Of a stretch of DNA of 64,000 bases, positions 41,104 to 49,009 are shown piece by piece. How positions within the stretch are numbered: the stretch's first letter is position 1; each line of letters opens with the position of its first letter. Source of the DNA: Bin87 sp965219925 (GTDB taxonomy: Bacteria; Chloroflexota; Dehalococcoidia; Lucifugimonadales; UBA3495); NCBI GenBank assembly GCA_965219925.1, contig OZ244795.1:248001-312000 (forward strand). The letters run 5' to 3'. The position numbers were made by a program, and so were the translations under genes. The notes beneath the pieces were generated by a model. It saw only the letters and a list, made by a program, of their open reading frames with translations. It was not told the origin of the DNA and made no database searches.

Positions 41104-41619
41104 CTAACCCAGGAGATCTTCGACGATCTGTGTCAGCAGGTCGGAGTCCATGCGGCTGATTTCCTGCCGAGCGATGCGACCCGCCTGGTCGATGAAATAG
41201 GTAGTGGGGAAGTACTCGATCCCGTATTCCAGGGCGATGGTCGCTCCGGTGTCGGTGGCAACCTGGAACGTCAGTCCGAAATCATCCACGAACTGCCGGG
41301 CATCCGCTTCGGTATCAAATCCCTGGGGCACGAACAACCCAATGAACTGAACATTGCGCCCCCGATACTTTTCCCAGACTTCCTGGAAGGCTGGCATTTC
41401 CTCCCGGCACGGCGGGCAGGAGGGATACCAGAAATTGATTACAATAGCCTGACCACGCTGTTGCGACAGTCGGAACTGTTCGCCCGAGAAGGTGGCGACG
41501 TTGAAGTCGGCGGCAGGATCGCCCGGCGCGCAGGCCGTGACCAGCAGCGCTATCGCCGCAGCGGCGAGCAGCGCGACGAATCGCAACTTGAATCTGGGGT
41601 TGTTTGTGATGAATACCAT
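41104..41619 (-). CDS. TlpA-like thioredoxin-fold lipoprotein
   Basis: 171 aa from ATG 41619. The N-terminus RFVALLAAAAIALLVTACAP is a lipoprotein signal with lipobox VTAC. The thioredoxin fold follows: GQAIVINFWYPSCPPCREEM holds the CPPC active site, then VQFIGLFVPQGFDTEADARQ, ALEYGIEYFPTTYFIDQAGR with the cis-Pro, and a final helix. It is an extracytoplasmic thiol-disulfide reductase, perhaps for cytochrome c maturation or metal-protein assembly. The CopD-like gene follows 17 bp downstream. Confidence 0.88.
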   Translation of the reverse strand: MVFITNNPRFKLRFVALLAAAAIALLVTACAPGDPAADFNVATFSGEQFRLSQQRGQAIVINFWYPSCPPCREEMPAFQEVWEKYRGRNVQFIGLFVPQGFDTEADARQFVDDFGLTFQVATDTGATIALEYGIEYFPTTYFIDQAGRIARQEISRMDSDLLTQIVEDLLG

Positions 41620-41718
41620 GAGGGTTGCATCGGGCGCCGAACCATAGCGGCCACCCATTGTAGGTTTGGCGTAGCGAGCGGTCAAACCCCGGCGCCCCCT
41701 CACGCAGGGTCATTCGGT

Positions 41719-42019
41719 TGTCATTGCGAGGAGTGTAGCGACGTGGCAATCTCGTTGAGGTTGAACACACGTCGGCAAATCACCATTGCTGCGGCGACGA
41801 GATTGCTACGCTGCGCTCGCAATGACATTAGGAAAACCGAAAGGCCCTGCCCCCTCACGCGTACCCGCTTTAATCTGTCATTGCGACCCCGTACTTGATA
41901 CGGGGGTGGCAATCTCGTCGCCGTAGCAATGATGGTTCGCCGGCGTGTGCTCAACCTCAACGGGATTGCCACGTGGTTCGACAGGCTCACCATGAGCGGC
42001 TGCGCTCCTCGCAATGACA
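41719..42019. repeat. Two adjacent dispersed repeat A copies
   Basis: Copies at 41719-41827 and 41876-42019, both starting TGTCATTGCGA and ending GCAATGACA. The second contains ACAGGCTCACCATGAGCGG. No gene is supported in 41620-42159. Confidence 0.85.
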
Positions 42020-42051
42020 GCAGAATGCCCCCGGTGTTGAACGACATTCCC

Positions 42052-42079
42052 TTGACTGCAAACCTGCCGCCGCTACAAT
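42052..42079 (+). promoter_or_regulatory. Sigma-70-type promoter of an SDR gene
   Basis: TTGACT at 42052-42057 and TACAAT at 42074-42079 with 16 bp between. The SDR start lies 80 bp downstream. Confidence 0.65.
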
Positions 42080-42159
42080 CGTAGGGGCCGTCCAACCGGA
42101 CTGCCACCCGGCCCCGTTGAGCGCGGCCATGTCACTTGTACCAAACAGGAGGTATTACG

Positions 42160-42912
42160 ATGCGCCTGGAGAACAAAGTTGCCCTGATTAGCGGAGGCTC
42201 CCGAGGCCAGGGCGCTGCCGAAGCCCGCCTCTTCGCCGGTGAAGGCTGCAAGGTCGTTATCGCCGATGTGCTGGAGGACGAAGGCCGTCAGCTGGAGGCG
42301 GAGATCAACGAGACCGGCGGCGAATGCGTTTTTGTCAGGCTGGATGTTACCAGCGAGGAGGATTGGAAGGCTGCTGTAAGTACCGCCGTGGACCGGTTCG
42401 GCAAGCTGGATATTCTGGTCAACAACGCCGGTATCTACCGGCAAGTCGGCATCGAGGAAACCACTGAAGAGCTGTGGGACAACATCTTCGACATTAACGC
42501 CAAGGGCGTGTTCCTGGGAACCAGGGCGGCCATACCGGAGATGCGGAAGGCCGGCGGCGGTTCCATCATCAACATCTCCAGCGTTGCCGGCCTGATTGGC
42601 AGCTGGCGGGCGCCGGCCTATGGAGCCACCAAAGGCGCGGTGCGCCTGTTCACCAAGTCCACCGCCATCCAGTACGCCGGCGAGGGCATCCGCTGCAACT
42701 CGGTGCACCCCGGCATCATCGAGACGCCGATGACCACGCCAACACTGCTGCGGGACGAAAACGCGCGCCAGGCATCGTTGAGTCGTACGCCCATTGGCAG
42801 AATCGGCCAAGCCGAAGATGTAGCCTACGGCGTCCTGTTCCTGGCTTCGGATGAATCGTCGTTTATGACCGGGAGCGAGCTGGTCATCGACGGCGGCCTC
42901 TTCGCCCAGTAA
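42160..42912 (+). CDS. SDR-family oxidoreductase
   Basis: 250 aa from ATG 42160 with AGGAGG upstream. MRLENKVALISGGSRGQGAA is the cofactor loop. ILVNNAGIYRQVG, INISSVAGLIG, YGATKGAVRLFTKSTAIQYA and FMTGSELVIDGGLFAQ complete the SDR set (Ser, Tyr-x3-Lys). It is a close paralogue of the proteins at 43689 and 36295. Its promoter is recognisable. The substrate is unknown. Confidence 0.9.
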   Translation: MRLENKVALISGGSRGQGAAEARLFAGEGCKVVIADVLEDEGRQLEAEINETGGECVFVRLDVTSEEDWKAAVSTAVDRFGKLDILVNNAGIYRQVGIEETTEELWDNIFDINAKGVFLGTRAAIPEMRKAGGGSIINISSVAGLIGSWRAPAYGATKGAVRLFTKSTAIQYAGEGIRCNSVHPGIIETPMTTPTLLRDENARQASLSRTPIGRIGQAEDVAYGVLFLASDESSFMTGSELVIDGGLFAQ

Positions 42913-42973
42913 TCCCTTCCACTCCCCTCTCCCATCAAGGGAGAGGGGAGTGGAAGGGTGATAGGCATCGATC

Positions 42974-43035
42974 TGTCATTGCGAGGAGCGCAGCCGCTTA
43001 TGGTGAGCCTGTCGAACCACGTGGCAATCGCGTTG
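42974..43035. repeat. Dispersed repeat A half-copy running into a gene
   Basis: TGTCATTGCGAGGAGCGCAG ... CACGTGGCAATCGCGTTGA. The last bases form the first codons, or the start region, of the TIMP-like gene. Confidence 0.8.
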
Positions 43036-43557
43036 ACCAAATTGACGACGTTCGCGGTCGTCATACTCACCGTGTATGCCATCTGGCTGTTCGCCGATCC
43101 CGGCAAAACCCACGCCTGTTCGTGCGCGGATTCCGGTTCTCCCGCCGAGGCGCTGGCTCGGGCCGATGCGGTGTTTGCCGGAGAGGTGGTCTCCGTGCGC
43201 GTCGGGCGGTCGTCACTGCTGACCTATTCGTCCGCCGACCCGGTCAGCGTGAAGTTCAATGTCAGCCGGGTATGGAAAGGGCCGCGATCCGATACCATCA
43301 CTATCAAGACCGTGCGCAGCGAAGTATCGTGCGGGTACGAATTTGAGGAAGGGCGGAAATATATTGTTTACGCCCGCAACGGCGAGACCGGCCTGTGCAG
43401 CAGAACCGCCGGGTTGGGGAACGCCGTGGCAGACCTGGCCGCGCTGGGCGACGGTTGGCAACCCGAACCCGATGCCGACTCGGTGCGTCGACCGGGTGAA
43501 TGCGGGCTGTTTTGTACCTTGATTCGCCTACTTGGGAGCTTGCGGTTTTGGAACTGA
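43021..43557 (+). CDS. Secreted TIMP/netrin-like domain protein
   Basis: 178 aa if started at GTG 43021; TTG 43033 and ATG 43000 are alternatives, all inside a dispersed repeat. A signal peptide (TFAVVILTVYAIWLFAD) leads to HACSCADSGSPAEALARADA, then VFAGEVVSVRVG, SVKFNVSRVWKGPRSDTITI, SCGYEFEEGRKYIVYARNGE and LCSRTAGLGNAVADL. The N-terminal CSC after the signal and paired Cys later match bacterial NTR/TIMP-like proteins. The C-terminus is Cys-containing. It is exported. Function unknown. Confidence 0.75.
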   Translation: MAIALTKLTTFAVVILTVYAIWLFADPGKTHACSCADSGSPAEALARADAVFAGEVVSVRVGRSSLLTYSSADPVSVKFNVSRVWKGPRSDTITIKTVRSEVSCGYEFEEGRKYIVYARNGETGLCSRTAGLGNAVADLAALGDGWQPEPDADSVRRPGECGLFCTLIRLLGSLRFWN

Positions 43558-43688
43558 CATCAGGGCTGTTATGCTGGGCGGCACGACGGCCGAGTTTCTC
43601 CTTTCCAGTGATGAATCTAAAGTTAGGGTAAGGGAGAAACTGCCACTAAACCGGCCATCCGATAAACTGATTATTTGAGAGGGAAATC

Positions 43689-44435
43689 ATGCGTCTGGAA
43701 AACAAGGTTGCGTTCATTAGCGGCGGCGCGCGGGGCATGGGGGCCACCGAGGCCCGGCTATTCTCCCGGGAAGGCTGCCAAGTCGTCATCGGCGACCTGC
43801 GCGACGACCTGGGTCGTCAGGTTGAAGCCGAAATCAACGAGCTGGGCGGCGAGTGTCTGTTCGTGCATCTGGACGTGACCGATGAGAAGTCGTGGCAGGA
43901 TGCGATGGCGGCGGCGATTGCCCGTTTCGGCAAGCTGGATATTCTCGTCAACAATGCCGGCATTTACCGGCCCGAAACTGTGGAGAACACCACAATTGAG
44001 AACTGGGATACTACCATGTCGGTTAACGCCAAGGGCGTGTTCCTGGGCACCAAAACCGCCATTCCCGAGCTGCGCAAGGCGGGCGGCGGTTCCATCGTCA
44101 ACATTTCCAGCGTGGCCGGTTTGGTGGGCAACCACATCTCATCGGCTTACACCGCATCCAAGGGCGCGGTGCGACTGTTCACCAAGTCCACCGCCATTCA
44201 GCACGCCGCCGATGGCATCCGGTGCAACAGCGTCCACCCCGGCACCATCGAGACCGACATGACCGCCGACCTGCTGGCGGGCGAGGGTCGGGAAGACCGC
44301 CTAAGCCGCACCCCGCTGGGACGGCTGGGTCAGCCCGAGGACATTGCCTACGGCGTGCTGTTCCTGGCGTCGGACGAGGCGTCCTTTATGACGGGCAGCG
44401 AGCTGGTCATCGACGGCGGGCGCACGGCGATGTAG
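43689..44435 (+). CDS. SDR-family oxidoreductase
   Basis: 248 aa with GAGAGGG upstream of ATG 43689. MRLENKVAFISGGARGMGAT, ILVNNAGIYRPE, IVNISSVAGLVG, YTASKGAVRLFTKSTAIQHA and SFMTGSELVIDGGRTAM give all SDR motifs. It resembles the 42160 protein throughout, so the two arose by duplication with the TIMP-like gene between them. Confidence 0.9.
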   Translation: MRLENKVAFISGGARGMGATEARLFSREGCQVVIGDLRDDLGRQVEAEINELGGECLFVHLDVTDEKSWQDAMAAAIARFGKLDILVNNAGIYRPETVENTTIENWDTTMSVNAKGVFLGTKTAIPELRKAGGGSIVNISSVAGLVGNHISSAYTASKGAVRLFTKSTAIQHAADGIRCNSVHPGTIETDMTADLLAGEGREDRLSRTPLGRLGQPEDIAYGVLFLASDEASFMTGSELVIDGGRTAM

Positions 44436-44438
44436 AAA

Positions 44439-44864
44439 TCAGGAAGGCCGTTCCTTGCGCTCCTGCTCGCGTTCCTCGGCTTTGTTCCGAAGGGGTCGGC
44501 CCTTGTCCGGATTTGGATCTTTCACCAAGCCGTAGATAGCGCGGCCTTCGTGGTCTTCCGGGAGGTATTCGGTGATGGGCAACCCGTCTTTGTCCACAAA
44601 CAGCAGGCAGTGGCAGTATTTGTAAATCTGCATGTCGTCGCAGGCGCAGATCCACGTGCGGTGCTGGATCTCTTCTTTCTTGTCGGGGTAAAAGCGGCAG
44701 GGACAAAGCGGCCGGCCGATGTCATCAACGTTTTGGGCCAGTCCCAAGACTACCGCTTCAGTGATGCCCTCTCCCGGGTGAGTGTATGTACCCGATTTTT
44801 CGCAGTATCGGTCGATGAACAGGCGCATTCGTTGGATGGCTTTTTCGCTGGGCAAGTCTGCCAA
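44439..44864 (-). CDS. Ferredoxin-thioredoxin reductase-like iron-sulfur protein
   Basis: 141 aa from TTG 44864, chosen because AAGGAG lies six bases before it; an ATG at 44951 is in frame but lacks a site. SEKAIQRMRLFIDRYCEKSG, then VVLGLAQNVDDIGRPLCPCR, HRTWICACDDMQIYKYCHCL and LFVDKDG follow the FTR catalytic-chain pattern (CPC ... CxC ... CHC). The Cys normally present just after GTY (GTYFC) is replaced: here GTYTHPGEG. The C-terminus is a charged tail. The role of such FTR relatives outside phototrophs is unclear. Confidence 0.75.
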   Translation of the reverse strand: MADLPSEKAIQRMRLFIDRYCEKSGTYTHPGEGITEAVVLGLAQNVDDIGRPLCPCRFYPDKKEEIQHRTWICACDDMQIYKYCHCLLFVDKDGLPITEYLPEDHEGRAIYGLVKDPNPDKGRPLRNKAEEREQERKERPS

Positions 44865-45027
44865 TTCAGTTCTCCTTGATGTATCCGGGTGTGAATGTGT
44901 GCGGATGTGAAATTTCGGGTTGCTCCGATGGCAACCCGATAACACCTGCATATGCTATACGAAATCGCAAATTCTGCAACGGTGTGCTGTTATGCGAGAT
45001 AATCGTGAAACTCCAGTCCCTGCCTAC

Positions 45028-45143
45028 TGTCATTGCGAGGAGCGCAGCCGCTCATGGTGAGCCTGTCGAACCACGTGGCAATCCCGTTGCAGCAACGGCG
45101 GCGGTTTCAGCGACGAGATTGCCGCGCTGCGCTCGCAATGACA
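45028..45143. repeat. Dispersed repeat A copy
   Basis: TGTCATTGCGAGGAGCGCAG ... GCGCTCGCAATGACA. It lies between the convergent ends and starts of the FTR-like and gamma-glutamyltransferase genes. Confidence 0.85.
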
Positions 45144-45179
45144 AGTTTCGCAATTTTCCAGTTAAGCGGCACCGGTGCT

Positions 45180-46946
45180 CTACCGTCCCATTGCGTAGCC
45201 GTCGCGCCGGAGGTCGGCGCCGCCTGAGAGGGTGCCCCGTTCCCGGTCGATTTCGATAGCTGACAGGGAACCCATCCTCGGAGTCCATTCGTTCCACACG
45301 TCCACGTCGTGGCCGCGCTTGCGGAGTTCGTCTATCACGCCCGAATCGATGCGCGACTCGATGCCCGCCAGACCAGGCCGATAGGCATGGGGGAAGAAGG
45401 AGTTGGGGAAGCTCCACGTTGAGGCGCGTGGCGCTTCAATCGCCTGCTGCACGTCCATGCCGAACTCGACGATGTTGAGGAATAGCTGCACCATGGACTG
45501 GGGCTGGACGTCTCCGCCTGGCGTGCCGAAGGGGAGCCACGGCTTGCCGTCTTTGAATGCCATGGCCGGGTTCGGCGTCAGGCGCGGACGCTTGCCGGGA
45601 GCAAGGCTGCTGGGATGGTCTTCGTCGAGCCAGTTCTGCGCCCCGCGAGCCGACACCATGAATCCCAAACCGGGAGCAATCGGCGCACCGCCAAAGCCAT
45701 CGCTGGGCGTGGCCGAGAATGCGTTGCCCCATCGGTCAACGACGCAGATGTACGATGTGTCGGCCGACAGCGGGCCGGCTACCGGTTCGGGCTTGCTGGC
45801 GGCGCGGCCAGCGCCGGCCTGGTGCGCCCAGGGATTGCCGGCGTCCGGCATCTCGGGATTTGCCCGGTTGGGATCGATCTCGCGGCGGCGTATGTCCGCA
45901 TACTCGCGGGACAGCAGGCCGTCCATTGGCACGTCAACGAAGTCGGGGTCGCCGTAGTAGGCGTGGCGGTCTGCGAACGCGAGTTTCAGCGCCTCCAGCA
46001 AGGTGTGGATGTAATCGGCCGAATTGTGCCCCATCGCCCTCAGGTCGCATCCTTCCAGGATTCGCAGGGCGTGGAGGTTCATCGGGCCCTGACACCACGG
46101 GCCGCAGGCGTACACATCGATTTTTGCAGAGTCCGGGCCCTGGTAGTCGATCATGGGCGGCACGTTCACGCCCACCGAGAAATCAGCCAGGTCCTGCATG
46201 GACAGCCAGCCGCCCTGGCTGCGGATAAACGCCACCATTTCCTCGGCGATCTCGCCCTGGTAGAACAGATCGCGCGCGGCCTGCAACCCCGCCTCTCGAC
46301 CCTGGCCGGCGCTGGCGCGTTCGACGTCGATCAGGCGCTGGAAGGTGCGCGCCAGGTTGGGTTGAACCAGCAGATCGCCTACCCCCAGGGCCTTGCCGCC
46401 AGGATAGAAAATCTGCATGGTGCTGGCCCATTGGCTGGTGTCGCCCTCGTCCAGGATGATATTGTCGCCGCCGTTCACCAGGGCCCGATGCAGGGTTGCC
46501 GGGATGGGGAAGCCGCCCGCGGCCAACTCCAGGGCTGGGGTTGCCACCTGCTCAAAGGTCATGGTGCCGTAGCGGGACAAGGATGTGATCCAGGCATCGG
46601 CAGCCGCGGGAGTGACCGTTCGCATGACGCCGTGGGGCATATCGCCACCGTGCTCACGAATAAAGTAGTCAATGCTGGCCTCGGCTGGCCAACGACCCAG
46701 GCCGCTGATTTCGCGGGTTTCCCCGCTGGCAGCGTGGTGGATGATTATGGGCGCAACGCCGCCGAAGCTGGTGTACTGGGGGAGGGTGACGTTGATTACG
46801 ATGCCGGCTGCGACGCCGGCGTCGATGGCGTTGCCGCCCTGTTCCAGGATGCGGTAGCCGGCAGCCGTCGCCAGATAGTGGCCGGTGCTGATCATGTGGG
46901 TGGCGCCGCCAACCAGCGGACGGTAATGCGTGAGGCCGATTGCCAT
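45180..46946 (-). CDS. Gamma-glutamyltransferase family protein
   Basis: 588 aa from ATG 46946 (GGGAGAAC upstream). MISTGHYLATAAGYRILEQG then GNAIDAGVAAGIVINVTLPQ is the family N-terminus. GEIAEEMVAFIRSQGGWLSM and HTLLEALKLAFADRHAYYGD are conserved. The maturation site region reads PLSADTSYICVVDRWGNAFS, where Thr is the likely autocleaving nucleophile. The C-terminus has FGTPGGDVQPQSMVQLFLNI. No signal peptide is visible. It probably acts on gamma-glutamyl compounds such as glutathione conjugates, or as an acylase. Confidence 0.88.
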   Translation of the reverse strand: MAIGLTHYRPLVGGATHMISTGHYLATAAGYRILEQGGNAIDAGVAAGIVINVTLPQYTSFGGVAPIIIHHAASGETREISGLGRWPAEASIDYFIREHGGDMPHGVMRTVTPAAADAWITSLSRYGTMTFEQVATPALELAAGGFPIPATLHRALVNGGDNIILDEGDTSQWASTMQIFYPGGKALGVGDLLVQPNLARTFQRLIDVERASAGQGREAGLQAARDLFYQGEIAEEMVAFIRSQGGWLSMQDLADFSVGVNVPPMIDYQGPDSAKIDVYACGPWCQGPMNLHALRILEGCDLRAMGHNSADYIHTLLEALKLAFADRHAYYGDPDFVDVPMDGLLSREYADIRRREIDPNRANPEMPDAGNPWAHQAGAGRAASKPEPVAGPLSADTSYICVVDRWGNAFSATPSDGFGGAPIAPGLGFMVSARGAQNWLDEDHPSSLAPGKRPRLTPNPAMAFKDGKPWLPFGTPGGDVQPQSMVQLFLNIVEFGMDVQQAIEAPRASTWSFPNSFFPHAYRPGLAGIESRIDSGVIDELRKRGHDVDVWNEWTPRMGSLSAIEIDRERGTLSGGADLRRDGYAMGR

Positions 46947-47450
46947 AAAGTTCTCCCATCCCGGCCCGGGAATCCCGCCCGAACCCATGCAAATAATGAT
47001 TTTCTGCGATGGCCGCAGTATAACCGCCAGACATCGAACTGTCATCGCCGGGCCGTGTATCCCTCTCCCTTGATGGGAGAGGGTTGGGGTGAGGGTGAAA
47101 ATCGCAACCTTATGTAATCGCCAGGAGCGCCCGCTCATCCCGAGCCTGTCGAGGGACGTGGCAATCCCGCATCAAACCACGGCCCAAAACCCTGTCCATC
47201 CTGTCCACCCATGTCAGATTAGGCTCCCCTCTCCCACCGGGAGAGGGGCTGGGGGTGAGGGCCGCACCCACTCCTGTCATTGCGAGGAGCGCAGCGACGT
47301 GGCAATCTCGAGGAGGCTGCACACACGTCGGCAAACCGCCGTTGCTACGGCGACGAGATCCTACGGCAACGAGATTGCCAACCCCCGCATCGAGTACGGG
47401 GTCGCAATGACAAAGCGGTACGAATGACCCTGGTGAGGCGTATTCCGCCG
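46947..47450. repeat. Intergenic repeats upstream of the aquaporin
   Basis: Contains GGGAGAGG-type repeats at 47058-47096 and 47222-47263, a partial B-type block near 47120-47165, and a full repeat A copy at 47275-47412. No gene is supported. Confidence 0.8.
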
Positions 47451-47479
47451 TTGACCGAGCTTGAAACCTTCGCTAGAAT
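47451..47479 (+). promoter_or_regulatory. Sigma-70-type promoter of the leader ORF and aquaporin
   Basis: TTGACC at 47451-47456 and TAGAAT at 47474-47479 with exactly 17 bp between. The leader ATG is 100 bp downstream. Confidence 0.7.
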
Positions 47480-47578
47480 TTCGGGGCGGCCCTGCGCATC
47501 GGCATCATCCGACGGTGGCCGTCGCTTATTGTAATGCCGGGTACCAACCGACCGGTGCGTCAGTTCAGGGGGGTTAAG

Positions 47579-47662
47579 ATGACAATCCCGGCCGGCATCA
47601 AATCGGCGCACCTGCATATCTCAGAGGGCGGTACTATCCGCCTTGTTTTTTGGGCCGGCTGA
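47579..47662 (+). CDS. 27-aa leader peptide coupled to the aquaporin gene
   Basis: ATG 47579 is preceded by AGGGGGG and encodes MTIPAGIKSAHLHISEGGTI then RLVFWAG. Its TGA shares the A with the aquaporin ATG (TGATG), the classic arrangement for translational coupling. The aquaporin start itself lacks a Shine-Dalgarno sequence, so its translation may depend on this ORF. Confidence 0.5.
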   Translation: MTIPAGIKSAHLHISEGGTIRLVFWAG

Positions 47663-48324
47663 TGCACTCACTTGGGCAACGGCTGGTCGCCGAAGGGGTG
47701 GGAACGGCGTTTCTGCTGATGTCGGTGATGGGCAGTGGAATAGCGGCCGAGACCCTCAGCCCCAACGATGTTGGCCTGCAGCTATTCGAAAATGCCGTGG
47801 CAACCGCGTTTGCGCTGATGGCGCTCATTTGGGCGTTTGGGCCGATCTCGGGAGGGAATTTCAACCCGGCGGTAACGTGGGCCGACGTTGCCCTAAAGAA
47901 CCGATCCGTTAGAGATGGGCTGGCATATACCGCGGCGCAGATTGCCGGCGGAATCGCCGGCGCCGTGCTGGCCAACCTGATGTTTGCCCTGCCTCCCGTT
48001 ACGTGGTCGCAAAAAGCGCGCGGCGGTCCCGACCAATGGCTGGGCGAAGTTATTGCCACTCTCGGCCTGCTGCTGGTCATTTTTCTGATTTCCCGCACGC
48101 GAGGCGGAGTGGTTGCGCCGGCGGTTGGGGCGTATATCGGAGCCGCCTATTTTTTCACTTCATCGACCAGCTTTGCCAATCCGGCCGTAACCATCGCCCG
48201 GATGTTTTCGGACACCTTTGCCGGCATACTCCCCGCGTCCGCGCCGCCGTTCATAGTGATGCAGATCGTCGGGGCTGCCATAGCCGTGGGTCTCATTCAC
48301 TTCCTGCGCCGCCGCGCGTCCTGA
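47662..48324 (+). CDS. Aquaporin (MIP family)
   Basis: 220 aa from ATG 47662. Six membrane segments are apparent, with the two half-helix motifs FGPISGGNFNPAVTWADVAL (first NPA) and SSTSFANPAVTIARMF (second NPA, with the pore Arg). MHSLGQRLVAEGVGTAFLLM is the usual first helix with the AEGxGT motif. It conducts water or small neutral solutes; MIP channels of this general type can also pass arsenite or glycerol. The specific solute cannot be told. Confidence 0.88.
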   Translation: MHSLGQRLVAEGVGTAFLLMSVMGSGIAAETLSPNDVGLQLFENAVATAFALMALIWAFGPISGGNFNPAVTWADVALKNRSVRDGLAYTAAQIAGGIAGAVLANLMFALPPVTWSQKARGGPDQWLGEVIATLGLLLVIFLISRTRGGVVAPAVGAYIGAAYFFTSSTSFANPAVTIARMFSDTFAGILPASAPPFIVMQIVGAAIAVGLIHFLRRRAS

Positions 48325-48385
48325 CTAACCCGCGCCCTGACGCTAACCTCACACGTACCCGCTTTGTCAAACCAAACCAGCCTAC

Positions 48386-48505
48386 TGTCATTGCGAGGAG
48401 CGCAGCGACGTGGCAATCTCGTTGGGTTGAGTACACGTCGGGTAACCATCATTGCTGCGGCGACGAGATTGCCACCCCCGTATCAAGTACGGGGTCGCAA
48501 TGACA
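48386..48505. repeat. Dispersed repeat A copy
   Basis: TGTCATTGCGAGGAGCGCAG ... CGGGGTCGCAATGACA, with the inner block CCCCCGTATCAAGTACGGGG, itself a short inverted repeat. Confidence 0.85.
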
Positions 48506-48576
48506 GATTAAAGCGGGTACGCGTAAGGACGCTAACCAATTGACTCGTGCATCCGGCACCCCTACCATACACACTC

Positions 48577-48960
48577 ATGCTGTATGAAGTAGAAGTAGTT
48601 GCCGATGGCAATAGCCCAATGGACCTGAACCGGGTGTTCGATCTGCTGACCGACGCGCAGCAGGTGGTGCGCTTGCTGGCGCCGGACCCGATGGGGTCGG
48701 ATGTGTGGTGCGACGTTACCGGCTGGGAGAATGGACAACCTTGCCCGGCGATGGCGGCGTTATCCGAGGATTCCGGCGAGGGTGTGGTGATGCTGATATA
48801 CGGCGGCGAGGACGGCATCCGTCTCAAGGCCGCGAGCGCGGAAACCGATTGGGACGCCAACGCCGCCGACCAATGGGGTGAAGCGTGTTTGATGCTGGGC
48901 AGTGATGTGCAGATCGAATACGCTCCGCCCGAGTGGGATTTCAGCGAGCATCTCCACTGA
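48577..48960 (+). CDS. Hypothetical protein, 127 aa
   Basis: ATG 48577 opens MLYEVEVVADGNSPMDLNRV then FDLLTDAQQVVRLL. There are two Cys (VWCDVTGWENGQPC) and an acidic C-terminus (PPEWDFSEHLH). It looks like a small alpha/beta protein without a signal peptide. No Shine-Dalgarno sequence is present, so a leaderless transcript is possible. The family is not recognised. Confidence 0.55.
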   Translation: MLYEVEVVADGNSPMDLNRVFDLLTDAQQVVRLLAPDPMGSDVWCDVTGWENGQPCPAMAALSEDSGEGVVMLIYGGEDGIRLKAASAETDWDANAADQWGEACLMLGSDVQIEYAPPEWDFSEHLH

Positions 48961-49009
48961 AATAAGCGCGACTGAAATCAGCGTGCCGACCTGACCTGGG
49001 TTCTGGGGT

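Noticed and set aside
45615..47117. A 500-aa plus-strand frame opposite the gamma-glutamyltransferase
   Set aside because: It follows the GC-rich codon pattern of the real gene and has no domain signature.
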